From an uncultured Alphaproteobacteria bacterium (GTDB taxonomy: Bacteria > Pseudomonadota > Alphaproteobacteria > RF32 > CAG-239), in assembly GCA_904501925.1 (NCBI GenBank), contig CAJGCO010000003.1, positions 1-64,000 of the forward strand: a stretch of DNA of 64,000 nt, written 5' to 3'. The translations under genes were made by a program, and so were the position numbers. The first letter of the stretch is position 1. Every line of letters begins with the position of its first letter. Under the pieces are notes generated by a model. The model was not told the DNA's origin. It saw nothing but the letters and a program-made list of their open reading frames with translations, and did not search any database. This document shows positions 36,008 through 44,702 of this stretch, in pieces.

Positions 36008-37015
36008 TTATCCGTTTACTTTAGCCATATGAGCAACAAGGTCAAGAACCTTATTAGAGTAACCCCATTCGTTATCATACCAGCTAACAACTTTTACAAA
36101 AGTATCTGTTAATTGAATACCAGCTTTTGCATCAAAAATAGATGTGCGTGAATCTGTTAAGAAGTCAGAAGAAACAACTTGGTCTTCAGTGTATCCTAAG
36201 ATACCTTTTAATTCACCTTCAGAAGCTTTCTTCATTTCAGCACAAATTTGTTCATAAGTAGCAGGTTTTTCAAGGTTAACAGTTAAGTCAACAACAGAAA
36301 CATCTAGAGTAGGAACTCTGAAAGCCATACCTGTTAATTTGCCGTTTAATTGTGGAATAACTTTACCAACAGCTTTTGCAGCACCAGTAGAAGAAGGGAT
36401 GATGTTGCCAGCAGCAGCACGACCACCTCTCCAATCCTTAACAGATGGACCGTCAACTGTTTTTTGAGTAGCAGTTGTAGCGTGTACAGTTGTCATTAAG
36501 CCATCTTTAATACCGAAAGCATCGTTCAAAACTTTAGCAATTGGAGCTAAGCAGTTTGTTGTACAAGATGCGTTAGAAACAAATTGAGTTCCTTTAACAT
36601 AAGTTTCAGTGTTAACACCACAAACAAACATTGGAGTGTCATCTTTAGAAGGTGCAGACATAACAACATATTTAGCGCCAGCATCAATGTGTCCTTGAGC
36701 TTTTTCTTTTGTTAAGAATAAACCTGTAGATTCTACAACATATTCAGCGCCAACTTCGTTCCATTTTAAATCAGCAGGATTTTTTTCAGCTGTAACACGA
36801 ATTTCTTTACCATTTACAACAAGTTTACCGTCTCTAACTTCTACAGTGCCATCAAATCTGCCATGCATTGTATCATATCTTAGCATATAAGCCATATATT
36901 CAACATCAATTAAGTCGTTAATGGCAACAATTTCAATATCATTTCTTTTTTGAGCAGCACGAAAAACGAGACGACCGATACGTCCAAATCCGTTAATACC
37001 GACGCGAATAGTCAT
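36008..37015 (-). CDS. gap: glyceraldehyde-3-phosphate dehydrogenase
   Basis: From the ATG at 37015 the protein is 335 residues, with GINGFGRIGRLVFRA, the NAD-specifying AIND (Asp34) and the catalytic Cys151 in SNASCTTNC. The start is set by AAGGA 8 nt upstream; the reading frame continues upstream without a ribosome binding site. It oxidises glyceraldehyde-3-phosphate and feeds pgk downstream. A promoter lies at 37082-37109 and a small hairpin in the leader (37040-37057). Confidence 0.97.
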   Translation of the reverse strand: MTIRVGINGFGRIGRLVFRAAQKRNDIEIVAINDLIDVEYMAYMLRYDTMHGRFDGTVEVRDGKLVVNGKEIRVTAEKNPADLKWNEVGAEYVVESTGLFLTKEKAQGHIDAGAKYVVMSAPSKDDTPMFVCGVNTETYVKGTQFVSNASCTTNCLAPIAKVLNDAFGIKDGLMTTVHATTATQKTVDGPSVKDWRGGRAAAGNIIPSSTGAAKAVGKVIPQLNGKLTGMAFRVPTLDVSVVDLTVNLEKPATYEQICAEMKKASEGELKGILGYTEDQVVSSDFLTDSRTSIFDAKAGIQLTDTFVKVVSWYDNEWGYSNKVLDLVAHMAKVNG

Positions 37016-37039
37016 ATTATTATCCTTCCATAATATTGT

Positions 37040-37057
37040 GTGTGGACAGCCCCACAC
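37040..37057 (-). promoter_or_regulatory. small hairpin in the gap leader
   Basis: GTGTGG and CCACAC form a 6-bp stem with a 6-base loop, about 25 bp before the gap ATG. It is the only GC-rich patch in the leader and could affect stability or translation. Confidence 0.35.
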
Positions 37058-37081
37058 GGCATTTTTATTAAAATCAGGCAT

Positions 37082-37109
37082 AAAATATCACTTTTTAATC
37101 AATTTTCAA
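37082..37109 (-). promoter_or_regulatory. promoter of gap-pgk
   Basis: On the minus strand: TTGAAA, a 16-base spacer and TATTTT, giving a leader of about 60 nt before the gap start. Confidence 0.45.
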
Positions 37110-37144
37110 GATATTTTTAAAAACAAGTATTTATTTGGGGAAAG

Positions 37145-37153
37145 TTATCCACA
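37145..37153 (+). promoter_or_regulatory. single perfect DnaA box
   Basis: TTATCCACA, the strong DnaA consensus, in the 199-bp gap upstream of gap. It is alone, so it marks a possible DnaA-regulated promoter or chance, not an origin. Confidence 0.35.
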
Positions 37154-37160
37154 GATTAAC

Positions 37161-37186
37161 AAAAAAGCACTAGAATTTCTAGTGCT
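37161..37186 (-). terminator. terminator of the 1142-residue protein gene
   Basis: AGCACTAGA pairs with TCTAGTGCT around a 3-base loop and leads into six T residues on the minus strand, 29 bp after the stop codon. Confidence 0.88.
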
Positions 37187-37214
37187 CTAAATTGCTTGCT
37201 TATTTTTGATTAAA

Positions 37215-40200
37215 TTATCTTGAGTTGCTATCAACTTCGATGCGTATTTTGCGTTTTCCTGCATCAAGTGTTGCATCTTCGTGATTGACATCAGCAATTT
37301 TATCACCAAACATTAAGTTGTTACCCTTGTTTAATGATACTGCAATATTTTGGTATTCTATATCCTGTGTAGGGGTGTCTTCTTCAAATATTGGAGCAGG
37401 TGTATCTGTCCATGTTCTTTTGAAGAAACGAGAAAATCCATCTCCACTAGGTTTTGTAACACCACTAGCTCCAGTTTCTAAACCATATGTTCCTGCTTCG
37501 CCACATGGACCAGTTTGGAAATAGCGAACCATAGTTGATGATGTACCTGTAACACCATCAATAGTACCATTTTCATTAACACTATCAATTATGTTTTTAA
37601 TAGCTTGAGCATCTGTTGTTAAAATTGCATCGTCGCATTCTTTTAAGTAATTAACCATATTGGTAATTTCATCAGCAAATGCTCCGGTTTGATCATTAGA
37701 CCACGCAATCATTTTTTGAATAGAAAACATAGATTGTTCAACGCTTAGTCCTTCAAAAATACCACCTTTAGCACGCATATCATCAGTAATGCGAGACGCA
37801 AATTCTTCATATGCATTTTCACCATAGCTATTTTTAAAGAATGTTTGCATGTTGTTATATTGTTTTGGGGTGATGCCAGAATTTTCATATCCACCACGAG
37901 CTTCAATGTTTCCAGCAGCAGGAGTTCCTTGCTCAACATTTTCAGTTCCTTCAATGATCTCTGAATGCGTGATAGTGTTATTTAATTCAACATCTTTAGG
38001 TTGTTCATCGGCAGTAACGTTAGTAGCGGTTGTAGCTTCTTGTCTGTCAGTAGTAACTTCTGTAATAGTTACTGTGCCTTGTTCAGTAGTAGTAACTTCT
38101 GTAGATGCAAAGGCACCTTGCTCAGTAACGGACGTTTCCGTAGTAATTACTGCGCCTTGTTCAGTAGTAGTAATTTCTGTAGATGTTGAAGCATCATTAT
38201 TGAGTGCTATAGAAGTGTTATTTTGTTCTATCTTTATTTGGCGATTTTGAGAAAATAAAGTAGCGTCTTCAGTAGTTGCTTCGCTATTTACAATATCTCC
38301 ACCATATAAATTGTTTGATTTTACTAAAGATATGTTTGTAACAGATGTTTCTGAAGAATTTGTTGCTGGGTCATTTTCAAAAGAGACTGTTTTAGGTTGG
38401 ATTGGTTCTTCCACTTGTGTTGTAACTTCATCGCATCCACAATCTATTTTTTTAGTAATAAGAGAGCTTTGATCTCCGCAATCATTACCCATGCGATTTA
38501 ATACCCTTACACATCTATCGCCGTTAACATTTCTAATTGATCCATCTTTCATAACGCTATCAATAACGTTGCGATCGTTTTCATCAAGGGATATATCTTG
38601 TCCGTCGTTGCAATCTCTAAAGAATTGATCTAGTTTTTCCAATGTGTTACGATGAGCAGGTAAGTTCCATGAAGATATTCTTTCATATTTAAATAGTACT
38701 TGCTCTCTAGTCATTCCTTCAAAAATGCCACCCTCTTTTAGCATATCGGCATCAATTCTTGAATAGAATTCAGCAAATTTTTGTGGATCTTTATCCCAAT
38801 ATGTTTGTAATTTAATCCATTGTGCTTTTGTTATGCCCATAGTACTTTGGTTCCACTCGGTAGGAACCTCTATTTTATCTTCAATAACACTATTTAAATC
38901 ACCTGGTGCAGTAAGGGTAGATTTTTGTGTTGCAACAATGGTATCATTATTAGTCAATGTATCTTGAGGTAATGCATTATTAGTTAAAGTATCCTGAGAT
39001 AATACATTATTAGTTAATGTATCCTGAGATAATACATTATTAGTTAATGTATCCTGAGGTAATGCATTATTAGGTAGTATACCTTTAGGTGATACATTGT
39101 TAGACAATGTATCTGGGTTAGATAATGAATCTGAAGCGATGGTTGGTGATTCGCTAGGATGATTTAAAGCTGTTACGTTGCCTAGATTTTCAGCATTGCT
39201 TCCACATTTATATAATAAATAAGATGTCAAAACTGCGCCACCAACAACAAAACACTTTGTTAAAACATTTGTTTTTTTATTTTTAACTGTTCTAACAGCA
39301 TTCATTGTGCTATTTACAGAATGAACAGCAAGAGTTGATAATGATTGGAATGAGCGCGCAACCACACCAGAAGCAACGCCAGCTGCTTGAGTTCCAATTG
39401 TCACCGCGCCACTCAATACTGCGCCAGCTGCACCTAAACCAACAAGACCTGCAGCAGTTCCCCATCCAGCTTCTTTGTAATATGCTTTGCGTTCATCTTT
39501 ATTATTAAATATATCATTTGATGCCTTTTTTAATCTTTGCCAGAATTTAAGTTTTGGTGCATCTTTATCTTTTTTAGCTAGACGACTTTCTGTTCTTGCT
39601 TTGGTAACAATGGGCCACATCCAAGCTGAAGCTGCTTTATAGGCTCCATATGCAATGGCAGCAGTACCAAGCCATGGTGCATTGAGAGCTGCTGCTCCAC
39701 ATAATGCCGCAGTAGCTGAAATATCTGTTATAATTTTAGGAGCTCTATCTTTTAGGTTGTTTGCAAATTCAAAACGTTGTCCCCAAAGAGATTTTGCAGA
39801 ATTAACAAAAGAAGTTTTTGCTTTATGGATAAAATTTGCAGCATTTTGATAATGTTTTTGGGAGCTGCCCTCGATTTTTTTTGCAAATGCATTGAATTTT
39901 TCTGTAACACGATCAGCTTTGGATTTTGTTTCTACGCAACAAGCAATAACACTATCAACAGAAACGCCTATGTTTTGAGTAAAGTCGCAAGCTCTTTCTT
40001 GAGGTCCCATATTTGCAAGAGCATCTTGCTGTTCATTGAAGAATTCTTCATCATTGTTTTTTACAGCCTCAGCGGCATTTGGTACATTATTTTCTAGTTG
40101 AGCAGTTAAGCGAAGATTTGCTAAAGTGCTTAAAAAAGAGGTTTTTAATTCTCTACGGAAAATCTCTTTTTTGCCTTCTAAACTGTTTTCTGCAGCAAGT

Positions 40201-40643
40201 TCATTGCTTTCAATTAAATCACAAGCAACATCAAGTCTAGCATTTTCAACTAACATATTGATGTGTTTTTCTCTTTCTTCACCTTCTAATGTATATGCAT
40301 CATTTTTATCTGTGCCAGGAGCTGTTTCGATGATAGGTGTATTTTTTAAAGCTTCTACTATCTCTTCATCTTCAAGTAAAGAGGTGTCGTATTCGCTATT
40401 AGCATACTCAGCATCTAAAAAATCGATATTGTTCTTAATGATGTGTGATTGTGGTTTTTGTTCATCCTTCTTTTCTAGCCATTTTTGTCTGCTAAGCTCA
40501 ATTTTATGAGCTTCTTCAAGAGAGTTCGCAAAAATAGGATCGTCATCTCTAACTATAGATAACGCTTCTAAGAATGTTTGTTCGTCAACTTTTTTGTATC
40601 CACCTGCAATTTCATAAGCTTCGTCTAAACTTATTTTAGCCAT
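37215..40643 (-). CDS. large repeat-containing protein of unknown function, internally duplicated
   Basis: The 1142-residue protein has no signal peptide. Residues 1-300 are acidic and helical. Residues about 305-480 contain three Ala/Gly-rich hydrophobic stretches (AAALNAPWLGTAAIAYGAYKAASAW; GLVGLGAAGAVLSGAVTIG; FVVGGAVLTSYLLY), probably membrane-inserting. A 10-residue tandem repeat (consensus TNNVLSQDTL, about 507-566) follows. Then come two copies of a domain of about 120 residues (603-723 and 923-1048; shared GITK/PxQ, GGIFEG, DxNxxGxIxxV), each trailed by a similar 45-residue block (VKSNNLYGGD...IKIEQ and LNKGNNLMFGD...IRIEV). A Thr-rich repeat (TEVTTTEQG) separates them. I recognise no family. 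Three promoter-like elements lie upstream and a strong terminator downstream. Confidence 0.85.
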   Translation of the reverse strand: MAKISLDEAYEIAGGYKKVDEQTFLEALSIVRDDDPIFANSLEEAHKIELSRQKWLEKKDEQKPQSHIIKNNIDFLDAEYANSEYDTSLLEDEEIVEALKNTPIIETAPGTDKNDAYTLEGEEREKHINMLVENARLDVACDLIESNELAAENSLEGKKEIFRRELKTSFLSTLANLRLTAQLENNVPNAAEAVKNNDEEFFNEQQDALANMGPQERACDFTQNIGVSVDSVIACCVETKSKADRVTEKFNAFAKKIEGSSQKHYQNAANFIHKAKTSFVNSAKSLWGQRFEFANNLKDRAPKIITDISATAALCGAAALNAPWLGTAAIAYGAYKAASAWMWPIVTKARTESRLAKKDKDAPKLKFWQRLKKASNDIFNNKDERKAYYKEAGWGTAAGLVGLGAAGAVLSGAVTIGTQAAGVASGVVARSFQSLSTLAVHSVNSTMNAVRTVKNKKTNVLTKCFVVGGAVLTSYLLYKCGSNAENLGNVTALNHPSESPTIASDSLSNPDTLSNNVSPKGILPNNALPQDTLTNNVLSQDTLTNNVLSQDTLTNNALPQDTLTNNDTIVATQKSTLTAPGDLNSVIEDKIEVPTEWNQSTMGITKAQWIKLQTYWDKDPQKFAEFYSRIDADMLKEGGIFEGMTREQVLFKYERISSWNLPAHRNTLEKLDQFFRDCNDGQDISLDENDRNVIDSVMKDGSIRNVNGDRCVRVLNRMGNDCGDQSSLITKKIDCGCDEVTTQVEEPIQPKTVSFENDPATNSSETSVTNISLVKSNNLYGGDIVNSEATTEDATLFSQNRQIKIEQNNTSIALNNDASTSTEITTTEQGAVITTETSVTEQGAFASTEVTTTEQGTVTITEVTTDRQEATTATNVTADEQPKDVELNNTITHSEIIEGTENVEQGTPAAGNIEARGGYENSGITPKQYNNMQTFFKNSYGENAYEEFASRITDDMRAKGGIFEGLSVEQSMFSIQKMIAWSNDQTGAFADEITNMVNYLKECDDAILTTDAQAIKNIIDSVNENGTIDGVTGTSSTMVRYFQTGPCGEAGTYGLETGASGVTKPSGDGFSRFFKRTWTDTPAPIFEEDTPTQDIEYQNIAVSLNKGNNLMFGDKIADVNHEDATLDAGKRKIRIEVDSNSR
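38003..38192 (-). repeat. Thr/Glu-rich degenerate coding repeat
   Basis: In-frame degenerate repeats encode variants of TEVTTTEQG (residues about 818-880 of the 1142-residue protein), probably a flexible spacer between the two duplicated domains. Confidence 0.7.
38945..39125 (-). repeat. 30-bp in-frame tandem repeat, about six units
   Basis: Units of 30 bp encode ten residues (TNN, V or A, L, S or P, QDTL). The central two or three units are nearly identical at DNA level while the outer ones have diverged, the pattern of a repeat that expands and contracts from the middle. Confidence 0.85.
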
Positions 40644-40678
40644 CGTTTTTGTACTCCTTGATATAGTAATTTTGAAGC

Positions 40679-40750
40679 ATAATAATTCATTTTTTAGATA
40701 AAATCAACATATTTTTTGTCAATTTTAAATATTTTTTAAAAAATTGTCAA
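40679..40750 (-). promoter_or_regulatory. three overlapping promoter-like elements upstream of the 1142-residue gene
   Basis: On the minus strand: TTGACA-17-TAAAAT (40750-40722), TTGACA-16-TATCTA (40722-40695) and TTGATT-17-TATTAT (40707-40679). Two perfect -35 boxes and the proximal TATTAT suggest strong or multiply regulated expression. Confidence 0.5.
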
Positions 40751-40816
40751 TAAATATGGTGTGTTTTTAGTTAAAACAATAGTTTATAGTGAGTTTAATG
40801 TTTGATGAAAAATGTA

Positions 40817-40844
40817 TTGCTAAATAAAAACAATAGGATATAAA
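40817..40844 (+). promoter_or_regulatory. promoter of queA
   Basis: TTGCTA, a 16-base spacer and TATAAA, 45 bp before the queA ATG. The rest of the 246-bp gap 40644-40889 is AT-rich with no other gene or RNA signature. Confidence 0.45.
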
Positions 40845-40889
40845 CAATTAAATGAAAATATTTAAGAAGATTTTATATGAGGTTATAAA

Positions 40890-41972
40890 ATGCGTGTTGA
40901 TTTATTTGATTTTGAATTAGATAAAGAGTTGATTGCTAAAAATCCAGTAAGTCCAAGAGACTTATCTAAGCTACTGGATTTAACAGAAGAAGACAAAATT
41001 AATGATAGGCATTTTTATGATTTACCCAATTTGTTAAAAAAGGGAGATGTTTTAGTATTTAATAATACTAAGGTTATTCCTGCAAGGTTGTATGGAAAAA
41101 GAGATAAGGCTGAAGTAGAAGTTACATTGTATCACCCAGAAAATGGTTTAACTTGGTGGTCTTTTATAAAAAATTCAAAACGTTTGCGTCCAAATGATAT
41201 AATAGTGTTTTATACATCAGATATATCTTCACAGTTTTCAGAGTTTTCAGCAAAAGTAATAGAGAAACGTGGTGAAGATGGGGTTTTAATAGAGTTTCAA
41301 TGTAAGGCAGAGGAACTTTCTAAAAAATTGGAAATATATGGATTGATGCCATTACCCCCTTATATTAAAAGAGAAAAGCCTGTATCTGGTATTTGGAATA
41401 AATATAATGATAAAGAAAATTATCAAACAGTTTATGCAAAGCATGAAGGAGCAGTAGCAGCACCAACAGCAGGGCTTCACTTTACAGATGATGTGTTGGA
41501 AAAACTAGAAGAAATTGGTGTTGAAAAAGTGTTTTTAACTTTGCATGTTGGGGCAGGTACATTCTTACCGGTAAAAACCGATGATACAAAAGATCATAAA
41601 ATGCATGCAGAGTATGGAATTATAACTCAAGAGGCTTGTGATATTATAAATAAGGCTAAAAAAGAAGGGCGTAGAATAATAGCAGTTGGAACAACATCGG
41701 TTAGGTTGTTGGAGAGTGCTGCAGATGATAACGGTATTATTTATCCATTTAACGGTGAAACAGCTATATTTATCACACCAGGATACAAGTTTAAAATAAT
41801 AGATTATATTATTACAAATTTTCATTTGCCTAAATCTACATTATTTATGTTGATTTGTGCGATTGCAGGAACTGAACGTATGAAAGAAGCATATGCACAT
41901 GCGATAAAAGAGAAGTATCGTTTTTATTCGTATGGAGATAGTTCAATTTTGAAATGTGTAAATAAAATTTAA
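40890..41972 (+). CDS. queA: SAM:tRNA ribosyltransferase-isomerase
   Basis: The 360-residue protein matches QueA throughout: FDFELDKELIAKNPVSPRD, DVLVFNNTKVIPARLYG, AAPTAGLHFTDD, HVGAGTFLPVK and TNFHLPKSTL. It transfers the ribosyl group of SAM to preQ1-modified tRNA to form epoxyqueuosine. It has a GAGG site 7 nt before the ATG. Other queuosine genes are not in the window, and no preQ1 riboswitch was seen upstream. Confidence 0.96.
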   Translation: MRVDLFDFELDKELIAKNPVSPRDLSKLLDLTEEDKINDRHFYDLPNLLKKGDVLVFNNTKVIPARLYGKRDKAEVEVTLYHPENGLTWWSFIKNSKRLRPNDIIVFYTSDISSQFSEFSAKVIEKRGEDGVLIEFQCKAEELSKKLEIYGLMPLPPYIKREKPVSGIWNKYNDKENYQTVYAKHEGAVAAPTAGLHFTDDVLEKLEEIGVEKVFLTLHVGAGTFLPVKTDDTKDHKMHAEYGIITQEACDIINKAKKEGRRIIAVGTTSVRLLESAADDNGIIYPFNGETAIFITPGYKFKIIDYIITNFHLPKSTLFMLICAIAGTERMKEAYAHAIKEKYRFYSYGDSSILKCVNKI

Positions 41973-42017
41973 CTATTCATAATTATAATAACTTTCCATA
42001 AATGAATGGAGAGATAT

Positions 42018-43193
42018 ATGAAAAATATAGGTTTAGATGTTTCAAAAATAATATCAAATAGCAGAAATTTACTTATGCCATCAATTTTAGTAGGTGGTGC
42101 GTTAATCTATTTTTTTTCAATTACAGAGTTTTCTGATGATGTGTATAAGGTTATACATAATATATTTATAATCTCTGTTGTTTCAACATTATTAATATCG
42201 TTGTATCTAAAAGTTGGGGTGACATTTGTTTGTACATCTATTTCTTACATTGGTTATATAATGATAAATAATTTAAGATATATATATGGTGAGGATTATA
42301 TATTTTCATCTGGTTATAATATATGGATAATTATGCTTCCGATTAATATGTTTATAGCATATATTGTATATAAAAAACATGTTAAAATAAAAGAGTGGAG
42401 CTGGTTGTTTGTTTTTTTATTAATTGAAACTTACATTATAGAGAGATTGTATGCTGAAACATTGAATGCTGATTCGGTATATTTTTATAAACATATTGGA
42501 GCAATGAATTATCCCTCATTTATTATATCTATATTTTTTATATTAGTTTTGTTAAATCTATATATCTTAAAAGGTAACATACTATTATCCTCAGTATTGT
42601 TTTCAACAATTTCTATTTTATTAGGTGTTTTTTATTCAGATAATTTAACAGCCTTTAGTTTATTCTTTTTATGTTCTGTGGTTGTTGAGTTTTTAGGGGC
42701 TGTATATTATGTTGTATATATCTCACATAGAGATGAAGATTTAAATATTCCTAGTTATAATATGTATTTTGATGATGCGCAAAAAAAGTATCCATTAAAA
42801 TATAGTGTCGCAGTGTTATATATTGATGAATATGATAGAATATTAAAAAGATTTGGTAAGGGGAAAGTTATTTTATTAAAAAAGATGTTTTTTAATAAAA
42901 TAACACAAATAAATAAAGATGTAAAAGTTTATAATTATAAAGATAATTCGTTTATATTGGCATTTACTAGATTAAACGTAAATGATGGTTTTATTCAGGT
43001 TGAAGAAATAAGAAGAAATATCGCTAAATCAATATTTGTATTTAATGAGAATAATCATCTGCAATTAAGTGTTTCTTTATGTATAAGTGAGAAAAAACGC
43101 AGTGATGCTGATGCTGATGAAGTTTTAATACGAGCAGAAGAGGGGTTAAAAAAAGCCTGTAAGTTTACTCATAACATAACAGTAAAAGCTTAA
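42018..43193 (+). CDS. membrane protein with degenerate GGDEF domain
   Basis: From the ATG at 42018 (GGAG 6 nt upstream; an earlier ATG at 42006 overlaps the site) the protein is 391 residues. Residues 1-235 have about seven membrane helices. Residues about 245-390 have the fold signature of a diguanylate cyclase (VAVLYIDEYDRILKRFGKGKVILLKK, then the C-terminal ADADEVLIRAEEGLKKA), but the GGDEF position reads KDNSF (about 308-312). It is therefore probably not a cyclase, and may be a degenerate sensor. Its end overlaps the converging lgt gene by 4 bp. Confidence 0.7.
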   Translation: MKNIGLDVSKIISNSRNLLMPSILVGGALIYFFSITEFSDDVYKVIHNIFIISVVSTLLISLYLKVGVTFVCTSISYIGYIMINNLRYIYGEDYIFSSGYNIWIIMLPINMFIAYIVYKKHVKIKEWSWLFVFLLIETYIIERLYAETLNADSVYFYKHIGAMNYPSFIISIFFILVLLNLYILKGNILLSSVLFSTISILLGVFYSDNLTAFSLFFLCSVVVEFLGAVYYVVYISHRDEDLNIPSYNMYFDDAQKKYPLKYSVAVLYIDEYDRILKRFGKGKVILLKKMFFNKITQINKDVKVYNYKDNSFILAFTRLNVNDGFIQVEEIRRNIAKSIFVFNENNHLQLSVSLCISEKKRSDADADEVLIRAEEGLKKACKFTHNITVKA

Positions 43194-43981
43194 ACTTGTT
43201 TTTTTATCGCTCTAAATAGTATTATAGTACCAAAAATAAGAAGGGGGGCTGATAATAGCTGTCCCATAGTTATCTCGGCAAATAAAAAACCAATATGTTC
43301 ATCTGGTTCTCTAAATAACTCCATGCACATTCTAGAAATTGTGTATATTATAAGAAACATTGCAGATATTATGCCATGATGTTTTCTGATATATTCATAT
43401 CTCCATAATATATTTAATATAATAAACATAAAGAGGCCTTCACTTAATGCTTCATATATCTGAGAAGGGTGTCTTGGTAAGTATCCACCTGCAGGAAATT
43501 TGACAGCCCAAGCTACATCTGTAACTCTTCCCCATAATTCTCCATTTATAAAATTTGCTAATCTTCCTAAAAAAATTCCAATAGGAACATATAGTGAAAC
43601 TAAATCTGTAATTTTAAAAAAAGGAGTTTTGTATTTAAAAGAAAAAATATAAAGGCTTAAAATTACACCTATTATTCCACCATGAAAAGACATGCCTCCA
43701 CGCCATATTGCAAATATTTGTAATGGGTTTTTGAAAAAATAGCTATTTCCATAAAAAAGAACATATCCCAATCTGCCACCGAGAATGATTCCAAGAGTTA
43801 CATAAAATACCAAATCATCTAACATAATGTTGCTTATATTTAAATTGTATCTCTTTATGTTTTTATTAGTTAAAAACCAAGCAGATAAGATTCCCATTAA
43901 ATAAGCAAGAGCATACCATCGTAAATTAAATGGGCCAATTGAAAAAGCAATCGGTGAAATGTTAGGGAAATCAATATACAT
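43190..43981 (-). CDS. lgt: prolipoprotein diacylglyceryl transferase
   Basis: The 263-residue polytopic protein carries the Lgt signature GRLANFINGELWGRVT, GGMSFHGGIIG and RHPSQIYEAL with the catalytic His and Arg residues. It attaches diacylglycerol to lipobox cysteines, which the lipoproteins in this window (TolC-like, LptE, the Cys-rich lipoprotein) require. The 235-bp gap upstream (43982-44216) has AT-rich sequence and one hairpin in front of the YbjN gene. Confidence 0.96.
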   Translation of the reverse strand: MYIDFPNISPIAFSIGPFNLRWYALAYLMGILSAWFLTNKNIKRYNLNISNIMLDDLVFYVTLGIILGGRLGYVLFYGNSYFFKNPLQIFAIWRGGMSFHGGIIGVILSLYIFSFKYKTPFFKITDLVSLYVPIGIFLGRLANFINGELWGRVTDVAWAVKFPAGGYLPRHPSQIYEALSEGLFMFIILNILWRYEYIRKHHGIISAMFLIIYTISRMCMELFREPDEHIGFLFAEITMGQLLSAPLLIFGTIILFRAIKKQV

Positions 43982-44175
43982 GAAAAAACCTCTTTATGAA
44001 AATCTTGCAATGAATTAAATTTATATTAATAAAAAAATATAATCCACATAAAAAATAAATAAAAAAAATATTTTTTTGTAAGTGTTTGTTTTTGTTGGTT
44101 TTCAAAGTTTCATAAAAGTTATTTTTTTATTAAAAAAGTGGAAAACTCTACATTGCTATTGTCTTAGCTAAAAGC

Positions 44176-44198
44176 TTGTTGCAAAAATATAGCAACAA
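44176..44198 (+). promoter_or_regulatory. leader hairpin of the YbjN-like gene
   Basis: TTGTTGC and GCAACAA form a perfect 7-bp stem with a 9-base loop, ending 7 bp before the AAAAGG ribosome binding site. It could modulate translation or be a protein-binding dyad. Confidence 0.35.
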
Positions 44199-44216
44199 AA
44201 GTAGTAAAAGGTAATT

Positions 44217-44702
44217 ATGATGAATGTAGCATTAAAACAAAATTTATATAACCCATTAGACACTATCGAAAATATATTCTTAAAAGAAGATATATCATTT
44301 GATCGCCGCTCTGATAATGAGCTGGTAGCAGAGGTTCTTGGTAAGTGGGATAATATGCTAGTATTTTTTGCCTTTGAAGAGCATATGCGTTGTGTTCATA
44401 TTTCCTGTTTGTTAAATATTGAAAATGCTAATGTTGATAGATCAAAGATGTTTGAGTTGTTAGCTATGTTAAATGAAAATCTTTGGTTGGGACATTTTTC
44501 ATACTGGAATGAACAAAAAATGCCGATTTTTAAGCATTCAATTATTTTGCAAGATGAGGAAGAATTATTTTCAAATAAAATAAGTAAAATTATTGAGTTG
44601 TCAATAATGGAATGTGAGAGGGTTTATCCTATATTTAATGCAGTAATGCGTCAAAATGTTGAACCATCGCAAGCAATGTTCACATCAGTTAATGTTATGT
44701 AA
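44217..44702 (+). CDS. YbjN-domain protein
   Basis: The 161-residue protein has the alphaproteobacterial YbjN pattern: LDTIENIFLKEDISFDRRSDNELVAEV, a central WDNMLVFFAFEEHMRCVHISCLL and MLNENLWLGHFSYWNEQKMPIFKHSIIL. The fold resembles type III secretion chaperones; family members are thought to affect stress responses or protein folding, but no specific role is established here. Two adjacent ATGs (44217, 44220) both suit the AAAAGG site. Confidence 0.8.
   Translation: MMNVALKQNLYNPLDTIENIFLKEDISFDRRSDNELVAEVLGKWDNMLVFFAFEEHMRCVHISCLLNIENANVDRSKMFELLAMLNENLWLGHFSYWNEQKMPIFKHSIILQDEEELFSNKISKIIELSIMECERVYPIFNAVMRQNVEPSQAMFTSVNVM

Noticed and set aside
37145..37153. Replication origin
   Set aside because: Only one DnaA box, no cluster, no AT-rich unwinding element beyond the general AT richness and no dnaA/gidA/parA neighbours.
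38945..39125. CRISPR-like array
   Set aside because: The 30-bp units are contiguous with no spacers and are in frame inside a coding sequence.
40644..40889. preQ1 riboswitch upstream of queA
   Set aside because: No preQ1-like aptamer pattern could be found in the AT-rich gap.
43982..44216. Small RNA or tRNA gene in the gap
   Set aside because: No cloverleaf or known RNA pattern; only AT-rich DNA and one leader hairpin.
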